From: a virus
Virus record (IMG/VR): IMGVR_UViG_3300044726_000205
Location: 1-35,564 of that record
Strand: one strand, 5' to 3'
DNA length: 35,564 nucleotides
Each line of letters starts with the position of its first letter. Position 1 is the stretch's first letter. Under the pieces are notes generated by a model. It ran no database searches. It saw nothing but the letters and a program-made list of their open reading frames with translations, and was not told the origin of the DNA. The position numbers were made by a program, and so were the translations under genes. This document shows positions 27,021 to 34,606 of the stretch, in pieces.

Positions 27021-27575
27021 TTACCAGTAGGTCCCTATCTGGATCCCGAATTCACCGTCCCACGGATAGACCTCGTCGTCATCCCCGACCCATATATCGC
27101 GCAGCGTGTAGCGCACGCCTGCGTAGAGCGGGTCGAGATCGAACTCGAACCCCGTCTCGAACCCGAGCGATAGCTTGTCCGGCCCCGTCGGGACGGCCAA
27201 CACCACCGCCGCATGGATGTACGTCGGGACCGAGCCGAGCTGCCCGACCCCACCCTGATAGAGCCCGAGCTTCCCATAAGCCGTCCCGTCCCACGGCACG
27301 ACCTGAACCTCGGCAAGAACGTCGTGGAGCGTGTAACCAATGCCGAGCCAAAAGGGATCGAGATCGACCTCGACACCTGCGGACACGCCGGTCGTCCACG
27401 CCGCCTCGTTGCCCGAAGTCCGGTCCGAATTGAATTCGATGTAAGGATGGGTTTCGAGCCCGAGAACTTCGTGGGTTGGGATCTCGCGATCGTCATCCGA
27501 GTCCTTCTCTTGAGCAAGGGCCGCGGTCGATGCGAGCATGAGTGCTACCGTAGCCGCGAGTAGAGACCTTCGCAT
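27021..27575 (-). CDS. Exported beta-rich protein (184 aa), possible outer-membrane barrel
   Basis: MRRSLLAATVALMLASTAAL followed by A-QEKDSD is a clear signal peptide. The mature protein alternates short beta strands with periodic aromatic ends (VDLDPFWLGIGYTLHDVLAE and FDLDPLYAGVRYTLRDIWVG are near repeats), and ends FGIQIGTYW with a C-terminal aromatic residue. This fits an outer-membrane beta barrel or related porin-like protein. A phage-encoded outer-membrane protein could block superinfection, but that is inference. The ATG at 27575 has GGAGG 5 bases upstream. It is the last gene of the right minus-strand operon. Confidence 0.7.
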   Translation of the reverse strand: MRRSLLAATVALMLASTAALAQEKDSDDDREIPTHEVLGLETHPYIEFNSDRTSGNEAAWTTGVSAGVEVDLDPFWLGIGYTLHDVLAEVQVVPWDGTAYGKLGLYQGGVGQLGSVPTYIHAAVVLAVPTGPDKLSLGFETGFEFDLDPLYAGVRYTLRDIWVGDDDEVYPWDGEFGIQIGTYW

Positions 27576-27609
27576 TTTGTCCTCCCTGACTATGCGAGAA
27601 TGAATTGGC

Positions 27610-27669
27610 GGTCGGGCCCTCCGCATGGAGCGCCGTACAAGACAGAACGCCCGAGCTCGGGGCCCGACC
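27610..27669 (-). repeat. Inverted repeat with 10-bp arms and 40-base loop
   Basis: GGTCGGGCCC (27610-27619) pairs with GGGCCCGACC (27660-27669). It fills the gap between the three-helix membrane gene and the exported barrel gene, 35 bases before the latter's ATG. Its size matches the inverted repeat at 9736-9792. Confidence 0.6.
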
Positions 27670-27672
27670 AAG

Positions 27673-28173
27673 TTACCGACGCTTGAACAGATTGCCGCGA
27701 TCCTTCCCGATCCACTGCACGAGCGCCGCACCGAGGAACGACAGAAGTTGTGCAGCGAAGAATCCCCCGATTGAGCGGAAGATCGTGTTCGGCGTCCCGC
27801 CCTCCGGCACGAGATCGACCACGATGCCCGTCGTGTCCACTTGCGCGTGCGCCCGGAACGCGAAGGCCAACGCCCCGAGCGCCCCTGCGATCGCGATCGA
27901 GCGCAGAGCGGCCGTCGATACCGAGACCGGGGGTGCAATGATCTTCGACATCGCCCACCCCGATGTCAGTGCCGCATAGACGAGCGCGATCTGGAGATTG
28001 AAGGCGTCCCAATCGAGTGGGGTCGCGAGAATCACCACCAGCACGATCACACCCGCAATGCCCCACAGGAAGAGCGGGCGCAAGCGCTCGGGGATCCAAC
28101 GATTGATGAGCTCCTGCACGGGGCTCCCAAGCCCGAACAGCGCCCATACCCATCCGGGAATGTATTCACTCAT
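27673..28173 (-). CDS. Membrane protein with three helices (166 aa), holin-like candidate
   Basis: Three hydrophobic segments are visible: LFLWGIAGVIVLVVILATPL, IALVYAALTSGWAMSKIIAP and a region around ALRSIAIAGALGALAFAF, plus a weaker one near the C-terminus (GGFFAAQLLSFLGAALVQ). A basic end (GKDRGNLFKRR) follows. The length and helices would suit a holin or a GtrA-like flippase partner in a glycosylation cassette, and neither is proven. The ATG at 28173 overlaps the previous gene by four bases, with GGAG 8 bases upstream. Confidence 0.6.
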   Translation of the reverse strand: MSEYIPGWVWALFGLGSPVQELINRWIPERLRPLFLWGIAGVIVLVVILATPLDWDAFNLQIALVYAALTSGWAMSKIIAPPVSVSTAALRSIAIAGALGALAFAFRAHAQVDTTGIVVDLVPEGGTPNTIFRSIGGFFAAQLLSFLGAALVQWIGKDRGNLFKRR

Positions 28174-28841
28174 GAAACGAGCTCCCTTCCTTTTGCGACC
28201 TCGAACACTGGAGGTTTCAAGTCGGGCGTCAGTTGCCCGTACCAATCGATCCCCGGGATCGAGCGCGGCTCTTTGCCGAGCTCGCCGTACCGATCGCCTG
28301 TCATCTCGCGCACAATGCGATCAAAGGGGAGCGACCATTCGGCATGGCAGCCATCGAAGCCGCGGAAGTCGGTCATCGATAGTTGCTCCCACAGGGAATC
28401 GATTTCCGAGAAGCGGTTCGGCCCGATGACTTGGATCGCACTCTCGGGGAATCCATGGCGCGCGCACCAAAATGCCGTCCATCCCGACGTAAGCTCGGCG
28501 AGCTTGTCAACCATCCGCCAGCTACAGATGTAGAAATCGGACTCGATGTGAATGATCCGCTCGCAGCCCGCGAGCCGAGCGGCACGCGACGCGTAGGCGA
28601 ATGAGCGCCACCAGCCGGGGTACGAGAGATGGTTGGGACGGCCGAGATGCGGATAGAGATTCGCGCGGAAGTAGTCGCCCGCGGGCCACGTGACGGGCTC
28701 CGGAAGCCCATCCGCAAAGACAGCGATCACGACCTCGCAGGGCCACGGGATCGCTTGATGGTGGCGGAGCCAGCGGCCCACGCGGGCGTCGAGATCGGCC
28801 GTGGTCTCGGCCCACGCCGTACAGAACACGAGCGTTTTCAA
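28170..28841 (-). CDS. Putative GT-A glycosyltransferase (223 aa)
   Basis: The protein starts MKTLVFCTAWAETTADLDAR, a first strand plus nucleotide-binding loop, and contains CERIIHIESDFYICSWRMV (residues about 93-111), where ESD occupies the DxD-type metal site of GT-A folds. PCEVVIAVFADG is another core strand. The TTG start overlaps the preceding stop as TTGA; the longer open frame upstream belongs to another gene. It lies in the cassette of transferases, which supports sugar transfer, but donor and acceptor are unknown. Confidence 0.6.
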   Translation of the reverse strand: MKTLVFCTAWAETTADLDARVGRWLRHHQAIPWPCEVVIAVFADGLPEPVTWPAGDYFRANLYPHLGRPNHLSYPGWWRSFAYASRAARLAGCERIIHIESDFYICSWRMVDKLAELTSGWTAFWCARHGFPESAIQVIGPNRFSEIDSLWEQLSMTDFRGFDGCHAEWSLPFDRIVREMTGDRYGELGKEPRSIPGIDWYGQLTPDLKPPVFEVAKGRELVS

Positions 28842-29086
28842 CGCACGAACCGCGTGTGTCGGACCGTGACCCACACTCGCCCCAACCAATCCCACACGCT
28901 CTCCCCGTATTCGTGCAGGTTGTCGATCTCCATCTCCCAATAGTGCCGAAGGCACCATTTCCAACCGACGTAATCGAGGATCGCTCGGCGCTGGCATCCA
29001 GGCCTCACACCACCCGGCCCGAGCTTCCAGCACCGCCGGGCTTCCGCTTTCGCGTGGGGATTCGATGCGACTTGGAATGGGCTCAT
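28838..29086 (-). CDS. Small Cys/His/Trp-rich protein (82 aa)
   Basis: The sequence has EARRCWKLGPGGVRPGCQRR and YVGWKWCLRHYWEMEIDN, so C-x12-C and C-x2-H ligands that may bind zinc, then a Trp-rich helix (YGESVWDWLGRVWVTV). It overlaps both neighbouring transferase genes by four bases. No family is recognised; it may be an accessory factor of the adjoining glycosyltransferases. Confidence 0.6.
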   Translation of the reverse strand: MSPFQVASNPHAKAEARRCWKLGPGGVRPGCQRRAILDYVGWKWCLRHYWEMEIDNLHEYGESVWDWLGRVWVTVRHTRFVR

Positions 29087-30351
29087 CGCTTGTCGTGGTC
29101 CACGTGGTAGGCAACGGCGCCTGGCAGGAACTTGAATTTCACGCCCTGACGCGCGAGCGTGAAAGCGAGATGCAGATCGCTCGCCCCGTGGCTCAAGCCC
29201 TCCGAATAGCCGCCCGATCGATCGAAGTCGTCCCGATGGATCGCCCCGCAAAAGAAATAGGGCGCCTGCCGTTGACCGCCCGTGTAGACCTCGACCGGAT
29301 AGCCGCCGACCCGGATCCGGAAAGGCGGGGCTGATGTGCCGGCGCCACCGTCGGGCCGGATGCCATCGGGATCGATCCACGTCCTAACATCCAGACTCGA
29401 CCATCCCCCGCCGACCCCGATCCATCCACGCCGCACCGCATCCGCCACGGGCGCGAGCCCGTGCATGTCGCCTGCGAGCACCGTGGCAAAGGCGACCGTC
29501 CCCCGCTCGCAGGCCTCGGTCAATTGCCGGGCGACGGGCGTCAGGTGCACGACCTCCGCCGATTGCTGGATGAGCACTTGCCCGCGCGCCCTGAACATCA
29601 TGAAGTTGAAGATCTCCGCGGGATCCTTGAGATACTGATTCCCCGGCCGGTCGACGAGTGTCGTCCGGACCCACGAATACTGCTCCAGCATCCGGCGCGT
29701 GCCGTCGGTCGATCCGTCATCGAGGACCAAGCATTCGGTATCGCCGTAGCGCTGCTCGCGAATCGAGTCGAGCGTGCGTCGCAAGAGCTCGGATCGGTTC
29801 CTCGATGAGATGACGATCGACGTGTGCGGTGGCACGTTCCCCCGGTAGTAGGTCCCGACGGTAGCGAGCCCGGAAGGCACGGGCCCCCGGTGGAGCTCCG
29901 TCCATCCTTCGGCGACGAGCTCGTCGTGCGTCCACTGTGCGACGTGCTCCTCGTAGGGATTCCCGAAGGGATCGCCCCGCTGCGGGCAGTCGGTGACGGG
30001 GATCGAGAGGAAAGACGAAACCCCGGCAAGGTCGAGCCGCGCCACAAGCGCGCGAGCGTCATCCTTCGGCATATGCTCCAACACGTCGCCGAGGATCGCG
30101 ACGTCAAAGAGCTCCCACCCGATGTAGAGCCGCGCGTCCTCGCACACCACGTCGGGATAGATCGTCGAGAGATTGAACTCCTCGACGTAGGGCGGCCAGA
30201 TTTCGAGCGCCGTCACGGGCGCCACGTCGCGGAGGATCCGGCCCCACTTGCCCGGCCCGGCGCCGACGTCGATGATCCGACGCGGTTTCATCGCGCGGAT
30301 CCGCTCGACCATCATCGCCTGCCCCGCTTCCGGTTGCTGGCTTTCTGGCAC
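29083..30351 (-). CDS. Fusion of SAM methyltransferase and GT2 glycosyltransferase (422 aa)
   Basis: Residues about 10-165 form a class I SAM-dependent methyltransferase with motif I DVGAGPGKWG (28-37) and ILGDVLEHMP (86-95). Residues about 177-420 form a GT2 glycosyltransferase with SIVISSRNRSELLRRTLDSI and LVLDDGSTDGT (208-218). The product could add a sugar and methylate it, or methylate the acceptor. Starting at GTG 30351 with AAGGG 6 bases upstream. It follows the gene at 30354 after two bases and overlaps the next by four. Confidence 0.85.
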   Translation of the reverse strand: MPESQQPEAGQAMMVERIRAMKPRRIIDVGAGPGKWGRILRDVAPVTALEIWPPYVEEFNLSTIYPDVVCEDARLYIGWELFDVAILGDVLEHMPKDDARALVARLDLAGVSSFLSIPVTDCPQRGDPFGNPYEEHVAQWTHDELVAEGWTELHRGPVPSGLATVGTYYRGNVPPHTSIVISSRNRSELLRRTLDSIREQRYGDTECLVLDDGSTDGTRRMLEQYSWVRTTLVDRPGNQYLKDPAEIFNFMMFRARGQVLIQQSAEVVHLTPVARQLTEACERGTVAFATVLAGDMHGLAPVADAVRRGWIGVGGGWSSLDVRTWIDPDGIRPDGGAGTSAPPFRIRVGGYPVEVYTGGQRQAPYFFCGAIHRDDFDRSGGYSEGLSHGASDLHLAFTLARQGVKFKFLPGAVAYHVDHDKR

Positions 30352-30353
30352 GG

Positions 30354-30641
30354 CTAGCCCTTCGGGAGCTCGTAGGTCCGCGTATCGGGAGTGAACCCGA
30401 TTGCGCCCCGTGTGACCGCTTCGGCGAGCCGGCGGTTGATTTCATCCCGGAGCCGAACGCGATGCTCGCCCGCCTTCCGCGCCTTGAATTCAAGGGCACT
30501 GATCCGCACGTGATCCGGCTCATCCTTCCGACGCTCGGAGAGAATGGATTCGTTGGCGTGATAACACTTGATGTTCTCGATCGAGAGCTTGTCGATGAGC
30601 TCACCGATCGAACAGATGAAGTCGTAAGGATCAGGGATCAT
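30354..30641 (-). CDS. GELIDKL-type helical protein (95 aa)
   Basis: The start DFICSIGELIDKLSIENIKC followed by an acidic/basic helix (SERRKDEPDHVRISALEFKA) looks like short 'GELIDK' proteins found beside glycan-biosynthesis genes in bacteria and phages. Their biochemical role is not established to my knowledge. The rest is helical and charged. The ATG overlaps the upstream methyltransferase end as ATGA. Confidence 0.65.
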   Translation of the reverse strand: MIPDPYDFICSIGELIDKLSIENIKCYHANESILSERRKDEPDHVRISALEFKARKAGEHRVRLRDEINRRLAEAVTRGAIGFTPDTRTYELPKG

Positions 30642-31291
30642 CTCTCGTGCGGTTCCTTTTTGCGGATGCGAATGAAAAACCAGTACGACTGAAACTCGTA
30701 CCACTCCATGAGCGTCCCCGCAAGCGTGACCGTGAAGCGCGATCCCAAGAGATGCCGAAGCCGCGCGATCATGAACTCTTGCGAGCGGCACATCCGGCCA
30801 TCGAACTCGGGCGGCACGTCCGGACGCTCCCAATCGTTCTCCCCCGGGCGGTGCGATCCCGCCACATGGAGCGAGAAGATTCCGCCCGCGACGAGCGCGC
30901 GCGAGACGTGGCGCACCTGCCGGATCAGATCCGGAAGCGCCATGTGCTGTGCCACGAGATGCGAGATCGCGAGATCGTAGGTGTCGGCCGGCAAGATCCC
31001 CGAATCTTCGTCCAGGTAGAACTTCCGGATATGCGGTCGGACGCGGTCCTCCGCTTCGGGCGCGATGTCGAGCGCATCGACCACGGCGCCGAGCCCGTAG
31101 AAGTATCGAGCCGCGTTCCCGTGTCCGACCCCGATGTCGAGGAAGGTCCGCGGGTGTGCTGCCGCCACGATCTCCCGGAGACCGTGCAGGTCAAGCATGT
31201 TCTCGGCCGCGGTCCCGGAGAGCGCATTCCTTGAGACCTCGCTCTCGTTGAACGAGGCATGGACCGCGGCCCACGTGGCGCGATTCGTCAT
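30638..31291 (-). CDS. SAM-dependent methyltransferase (217 aa)
   Basis: A class I methyltransferase with motif I TFLDIGVGHGNAAR (residues about 49-62), an acidic strand end VVDALDIAPEA (70-80) and YDLAISHLVAQHM, the region that follows the third core strand. The C-terminal ALVAGGIFSLHVAGS is typical of small-molecule or sugar methyltransferases. With its neighbours it probably methylates a glycan or sugar intermediate. ATGA overlap at its start. Confidence 0.8.
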   Translation of the reverse strand: MTNRATWAAVHASFNESEVSRNALSGTAAENMLDLHGLREIVAAAHPRTFLDIGVGHGNAARYFYGLGAVVDALDIAPEAEDRVRPHIRKFYLDEDSGILPADTYDLAISHLVAQHMALPDLIRQVRHVSRALVAGGIFSLHVAGSHRPGENDWERPDVPPEFDGRMCRSQEFMIARLRHLLGSRFTVTLAGTLMEWYEFQSYWFFIRIRKKEPHER

Positions 31292-32040
31292 GCCCCCTCC
31301 GCTAGATGCTCGGCCCCCGGCGGGCGAGCGCCGCGCCGCTCGACGGCCTCATGATGATAGACGATCGAATCGTGCGCGAGACCGAACCGCGCCCCGCCTT
31401 CGTGGCAGCGGCGGAAGAATTGACGGTCGGGCGCCATCGTGCCGTCAAAGATCGGAGACCACGGCCCGCACTGCTCCCACCAGGAGCGATGGAGGAGATA
31501 CGGGAACGTGGCGCACTGCTCCCACCCTCCCCGCTCCTCTTCCCACTCCACGCGCTCGACGTAGAGCTCATCGTGCAGGCGCCAGAACTCATCGGCGAGG
31601 AACGTCCCCTCGACCGTGACCCCAAGGTCCCGCGTGATCACGTTCCCCGTACCCTCGACGGGCGTGATATGCGTCGAATTGACGATCGATCCGGGGCCCG
31701 CCTCCGCCGCCCACTTGACGAGATTCCGAAGCCAGTTGCGCCCGAAGGCCATATCCGTATTGACGAGCGCCACCCAATCGTTGACCTCGTAGCCCCACCC
31801 GAATCCGTGGTTCATCATCGCGCGCAATTGCGGCACGTAGGCAAGCCCGTCCACCGTATGGTGGATTAAGCGCCGCGCCGACACGGGCGGATTCTCCAGC
31901 CACTCGGCCACCTGCCGATTGGCAAGCCACGTCACCACGAAATAGTCGAAGTCGGTGCCGGCGTTCTCGGTCAACATCCGCGAGGAGAAGTCGAGCATGT
32001 CGGGGCGCGTCGAACAGAAATTGACGACCGATACTCTCAT
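31288..32040 (-). CDS. GT2-like glycosyltransferase (250 aa)
   Basis: MRVSVVNFCSTRPDMLDFSS and DYFVVTWLANRQ form the first strands of a GT-A fold. WVALVNTDMAFGRNWLRNLV (residues about 89-108) contains the NTD metal site usual in GT2 enzymes. The C-terminal half has GTMAPDRQFFRRCHEGGARF and the final Y-HHE, resembling the acceptor-side ED..L region. The ATG at 32040 overlaps the previous stop as ATGA; the longer frame upstream is not used. Donor sugar unknown. Confidence 0.7.
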   Translation of the reverse strand: MRVSVVNFCSTRPDMLDFSSRMLTENAGTDFDYFVVTWLANRQVAEWLENPPVSARRLIHHTVDGLAYVPQLRAMMNHGFGWGYEVNDWVALVNTDMAFGRNWLRNLVKWAAEAGPGSIVNSTHITPVEGTGNVITRDLGVTVEGTFLADEFWRLHDELYVERVEWEEERGGWEQCATFPYLLHRSWWEQCGPWSPIFDGTMAPDRQFFRRCHEGGARFGLAHDSIVYHHEAVERRGARPPGAEHLAEGA

Positions 32041-32858
32041 TCGCCTAGCACCTCCGCGATCGCCCACGAGATCAGTCCCGGCCGCGCGCGGTAGTTTTCG
32101 CGGGTCAGCGCGCGGTTATATTCCTGATTCTTGCCGCCGTACCAGTGGACCCCGAAGCACTCGGCGGGGAGATCCGGCCACGTGGCGTCCTCGAACATCC
32201 AATCATGCCACCGCATCCACTCGGCCTTGAGCGCGAAGGGATAGACCGCGTACTCGGAGAGCAATTGCTTCGGCTCGGGGATCTCTGCCCACGCGGGAAA
32301 CATCCCGGCCCCACAGCTTTCGTACACGGTCGGGTCGTAGCGCTCGACCGATCGCCGGAACATCTCCCGCCAGAAGTGACACGGGCGCCCCTGGAGGAAT
32401 CCGATCGGCATGTAGCCCGCGCGCGGCCAACCGGTACACACGACCGCGTGAACGTCATGGGTGACGGGCGGCAAGTCCCGGAGGAAGAGAACATCCATGT
32501 CGGCGACCGACCCGCCGTGATGCGCGAGTAGCCACCACGCGAGCAAGTCGGACGTCTGCACGTCAGGGGCCCGGATCGCGGCGATCTCGGGCGCCACATC
32601 CTGTAGCCGCCGGATCTCAACTCCCGCCGGCAATTGGTCGAGATAGTTGGCGCCCATGTCATCCGATTGGAAGTCCTGCGATTCGTGCCAGTGCCGGCTC
32701 ATCGCCCGCGCATTCGTCCGAAATGCGTCATCGTGCGGGCGATGGATCAGCACCACGCGCTCGTGGATCCGCTTGGCGCTCACGAGCGTCATCCAACGAA
32801 GGAACGTCAGATGATCCCCACCCCAATAGAGCCAAAGCGTATCAGATGAAGTTGGCAT
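32037..32858 (-). CDS. DxD glycosyltransferase of the GT32/TcdB-like type (273 aa)
   Basis: The motif GGSVADMDVLFLRDL (residues about 115-129) is the 'GG.y.D.DvlfL.dl' signature of DxD-sugar transferases such as GT32, with DxD at 120-122. The N-terminus LWLYWGGDHLTFLRWMTL matches the 'iw.yWg......l.....' start of this group. The protein ends with a Trp-rich region. It overlaps the radical SAM gene by 17 bases and its downstream neighbour by four. Probably transfers a sugar from a nucleotide donor; acceptor unknown. Confidence 0.75.
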   Translation of the reverse strand: MPTSSDTLWLYWGGDHLTFLRWMTLVSAKRIHERVVLIHRPHDDAFRTNARAMSRHWHESQDFQSDDMGANYLDQLPAGVEIRRLQDVAPEIAAIRAPDVQTSDLLAWWLLAHHGGSVADMDVLFLRDLPPVTHDVHAVVCTGWPRAGYMPIGFLQGRPCHFWREMFRRSVERYDPTVYESCGAGMFPAWAEIPEPKQLLSEYAVYPFALKAEWMRWHDWMFEDATWPDLPAECFGVHWYGGKNQEYNRALTRENYRARPGLISWAIAEVLGE

Positions 32859-33930
32859 GTAGGGGCGTCGTCTTCACGAGATTCGTGATGACCGCGTTCT
32901 TCTCGACCATCGGGCAAGTGATGCACGTGCGAGCGTCAAAGTCGCGATATAGCTGTGCAGCCTCATCGCTCGCCCACCAATCCGAGAAGCGTTGGCGCGT
33001 CAAATCCCCGACCTCTCCCATCGCCGTGAATGCCGTGTAACAGCAGCGGTACACCTTCTGATTGCCGCCGACGTAGACGACGATCTCCTGAAACCCGCAA
33101 TACGGGTCATCCATCCGCTGGCCGAGCGAGCCCTCGAAGAGATTCACGACCTTGAAGTCTGGCGTCGAGAGATCGCTCGATGCTTCCCGGCAGACTTCGA
33201 TTGCATCCTGGAGCCGATCCCCATAGACCGACTCGCCCTCGATCGACTGCATCGAGGCCAGGCGAACGTAAGCGGCCCCCGTGTCGCGGATCCTCGCCAC
33301 TCCCTGCATGACGTTCTCGATGTTGGTTGGCTCGACGACGTAGCCCGCGCCCACGACACATCCAGTATGCTGCTCCTCGATCGCGCGCACGAGCGAAGCC
33401 ATGTGCTCCAGGGCGGTATGGTACATCGCGGGCGGCGTGCGCCGGATCCGCGCGTATTCCTCCGGCGTTCCGGCATCGATCGAAAATCGAGCATAGGCAA
33501 AGCGCGGGAGAACATCCTCCCATCCCTTCCGGAAGATGACCCCGTTCGTGTTCAGGGAACATTCAAGGCCAAGGTCTAGGGCATGATCGAAGAGCTCGAT
33601 GTGCTGCGGGTGAACCGTCGGCTCTCCGCCACCCGTCCAGGTGATGCTCTTGACACCCATCGCCGCCGCGTCGTTGACAATCTCCCGCACCTTCTCGGGA
33701 GGAATCATGCGAAGCGGATTGCGGCTTATCGCGCCCGTTTTGTCCGGGCCGGCGAACTGCTCGACCGAGAGACCGCCCGATGCTCGGTACGCGCACCAAT
33801 GGCAATCTTGGTTGCAATAGTCGCTGATGATGAGCTGGAGACTAACGGGAACCGGCCGTTCGCCTGCCCGCATCGCCGCGAGGCGATCCGGGTGCCACAA
33901 GATTTTGTCCGTGGCGTAGGGATTTCCCAC
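32842..33930 (-). CDS. Radical SAM enzyme with SPASM/twitch-like C-terminus (362 aa)
   Basis: The cluster motif C-x3-C-x2-C is present as CNQDCHWC at residues 39-46. TGGGEPT at about 99-105 is the classic SAM-binding GGE motif, and LNTNGVIF (126-133) follows. C-terminal cysteines at 278, 296-297, 336 and 339 (TCITCPM) suggest an auxiliary cluster of the SPASM or twitch type. Such enzymes modify peptides, sugars or other metabolites through radical chemistry. Its place among glycosyltransferases points to an unusual sugar or protein modification. GTG start with AAGGA upstream. Confidence 0.88.
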   Translation of the reverse strand: MGNPYATDKILWHPDRLAAMRAGERPVPVSLQLIISDYCNQDCHWCAYRASGGLSVEQFAGPDKTGAISRNPLRMIPPEKVREIVNDAAAMGVKSITWTGGGEPTVHPQHIELFDHALDLGLECSLNTNGVIFRKGWEDVLPRFAYARFSIDAGTPEEYARIRRTPPAMYHTALEHMASLVRAIEEQHTGCVVGAGYVVEPTNIENVMQGVARIRDTGAAYVRLASMQSIEGESVYGDRLQDAIEVCREASSDLSTPDFKVVNLFEGSLGQRMDDPYCGFQEIVVYVGGNQKVYRCCYTAFTAMGEVGDLTRQRFSDWWASDEAAQLYRDFDARTCITCPMVEKNAVITNLVKTTPLHANFI

Positions 33931-33943
33931 CTATTCCTTCCTT

Positions 33944-34591
33944 TCATGGGACGTCCCTGTCCCACAAGGTAGGCAAGTCAACGCGGGGCGGCCCTCCTGG
34001 CAACCCCGACGAATTGTGCCCGCGCTCGACGATTGCGAGTGCGTGGCAATCGATCGCCTTGAATCCGAACCGCGCCGCGAGCTCTCCAGCCCACCGCGAG
34101 TCCTCGGCATAGTGCCGTTGCGGAGCGGGCGGAGTCAGGGTCTCGCCGTTAACTTGTCGGCGATGGTACATCCCGCACGTCGGCGTCCGGTTCTCGCCCG
34201 GCGGGAGATGGAACCAGAGCGCACCCGCGAGCGAGATCGGGAACACGCCGAAATGCTGCTCGGTCGGGGTAACGAGGATTGCGCGCCCGAGGGTTTCTAT
34301 CGCGTCCGGGACGTAGTAGTCGTCGTCGTCCAGGTAGAGGATGAAGGTGCCGCGGGCGAGGCTGCGGATCGCCTCGCCCCGGCAGGTAGCTCCACAGTCG
34401 TTGTGCCGCACGTCGCACCGGACGATCGTCCGTCGCGGGTTCCGCATCCAATCGAACGGCACCGGATCCTCGATCCCGTCGACCATGACGACGTGCTCAT
34501 AGTCGACGGACGTCTGGTCGTCGACGCTCCGCATGGTGCGGTGCGACGTCGAGCGAAGGATCGTCGGGGTGATGATCGAGAATTTAGGCAC
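33944..34591 (-). CDS. GT2 glycosyltransferase (215 aa)
   Basis: KFSIITPTILRSTSHRTMRS and YEHVVMVDGIEDPVP give the first GT2 strands and nucleotide site. GTFILYLDDDDYYVPDAIET (residues 81-100) contains the DDDD metal-binding strand typical of GT2 (DDDD..). I set the start at GTG 34591 because the first strand begins there; TTG 34603 is also in frame. It is the first transferase of the cassette. Donor and acceptor unknown. Confidence 0.8.
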   Translation of the reverse strand: MPKFSIITPTILRSTSHRTMRSVDDQTSVDYEHVVMVDGIEDPVPFDWMRNPRRTIVRCDVRHNDCGATCRGEAIRSLARGTFILYLDDDDYYVPDAIETLGRAILVTPTEQHFGVFPISLAGALWFHLPPGENRTPTCGMYHRRQVNGETLTPPAPQRHYAEDSRWAGELAARFGFKAIDCHALAIVERGHNSSGLPGGPPRVDLPTLWDRDVP

Positions 34592-34606
34592 GCCAGCGAT
34601 CAACGC

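Noticed and set aside
32178-32185. CCACGTGG, the core of a parS site
   Set aside because: Only the central 10 bases are symmetric; the outer TGTT/AACA arms needed for parS are missing.
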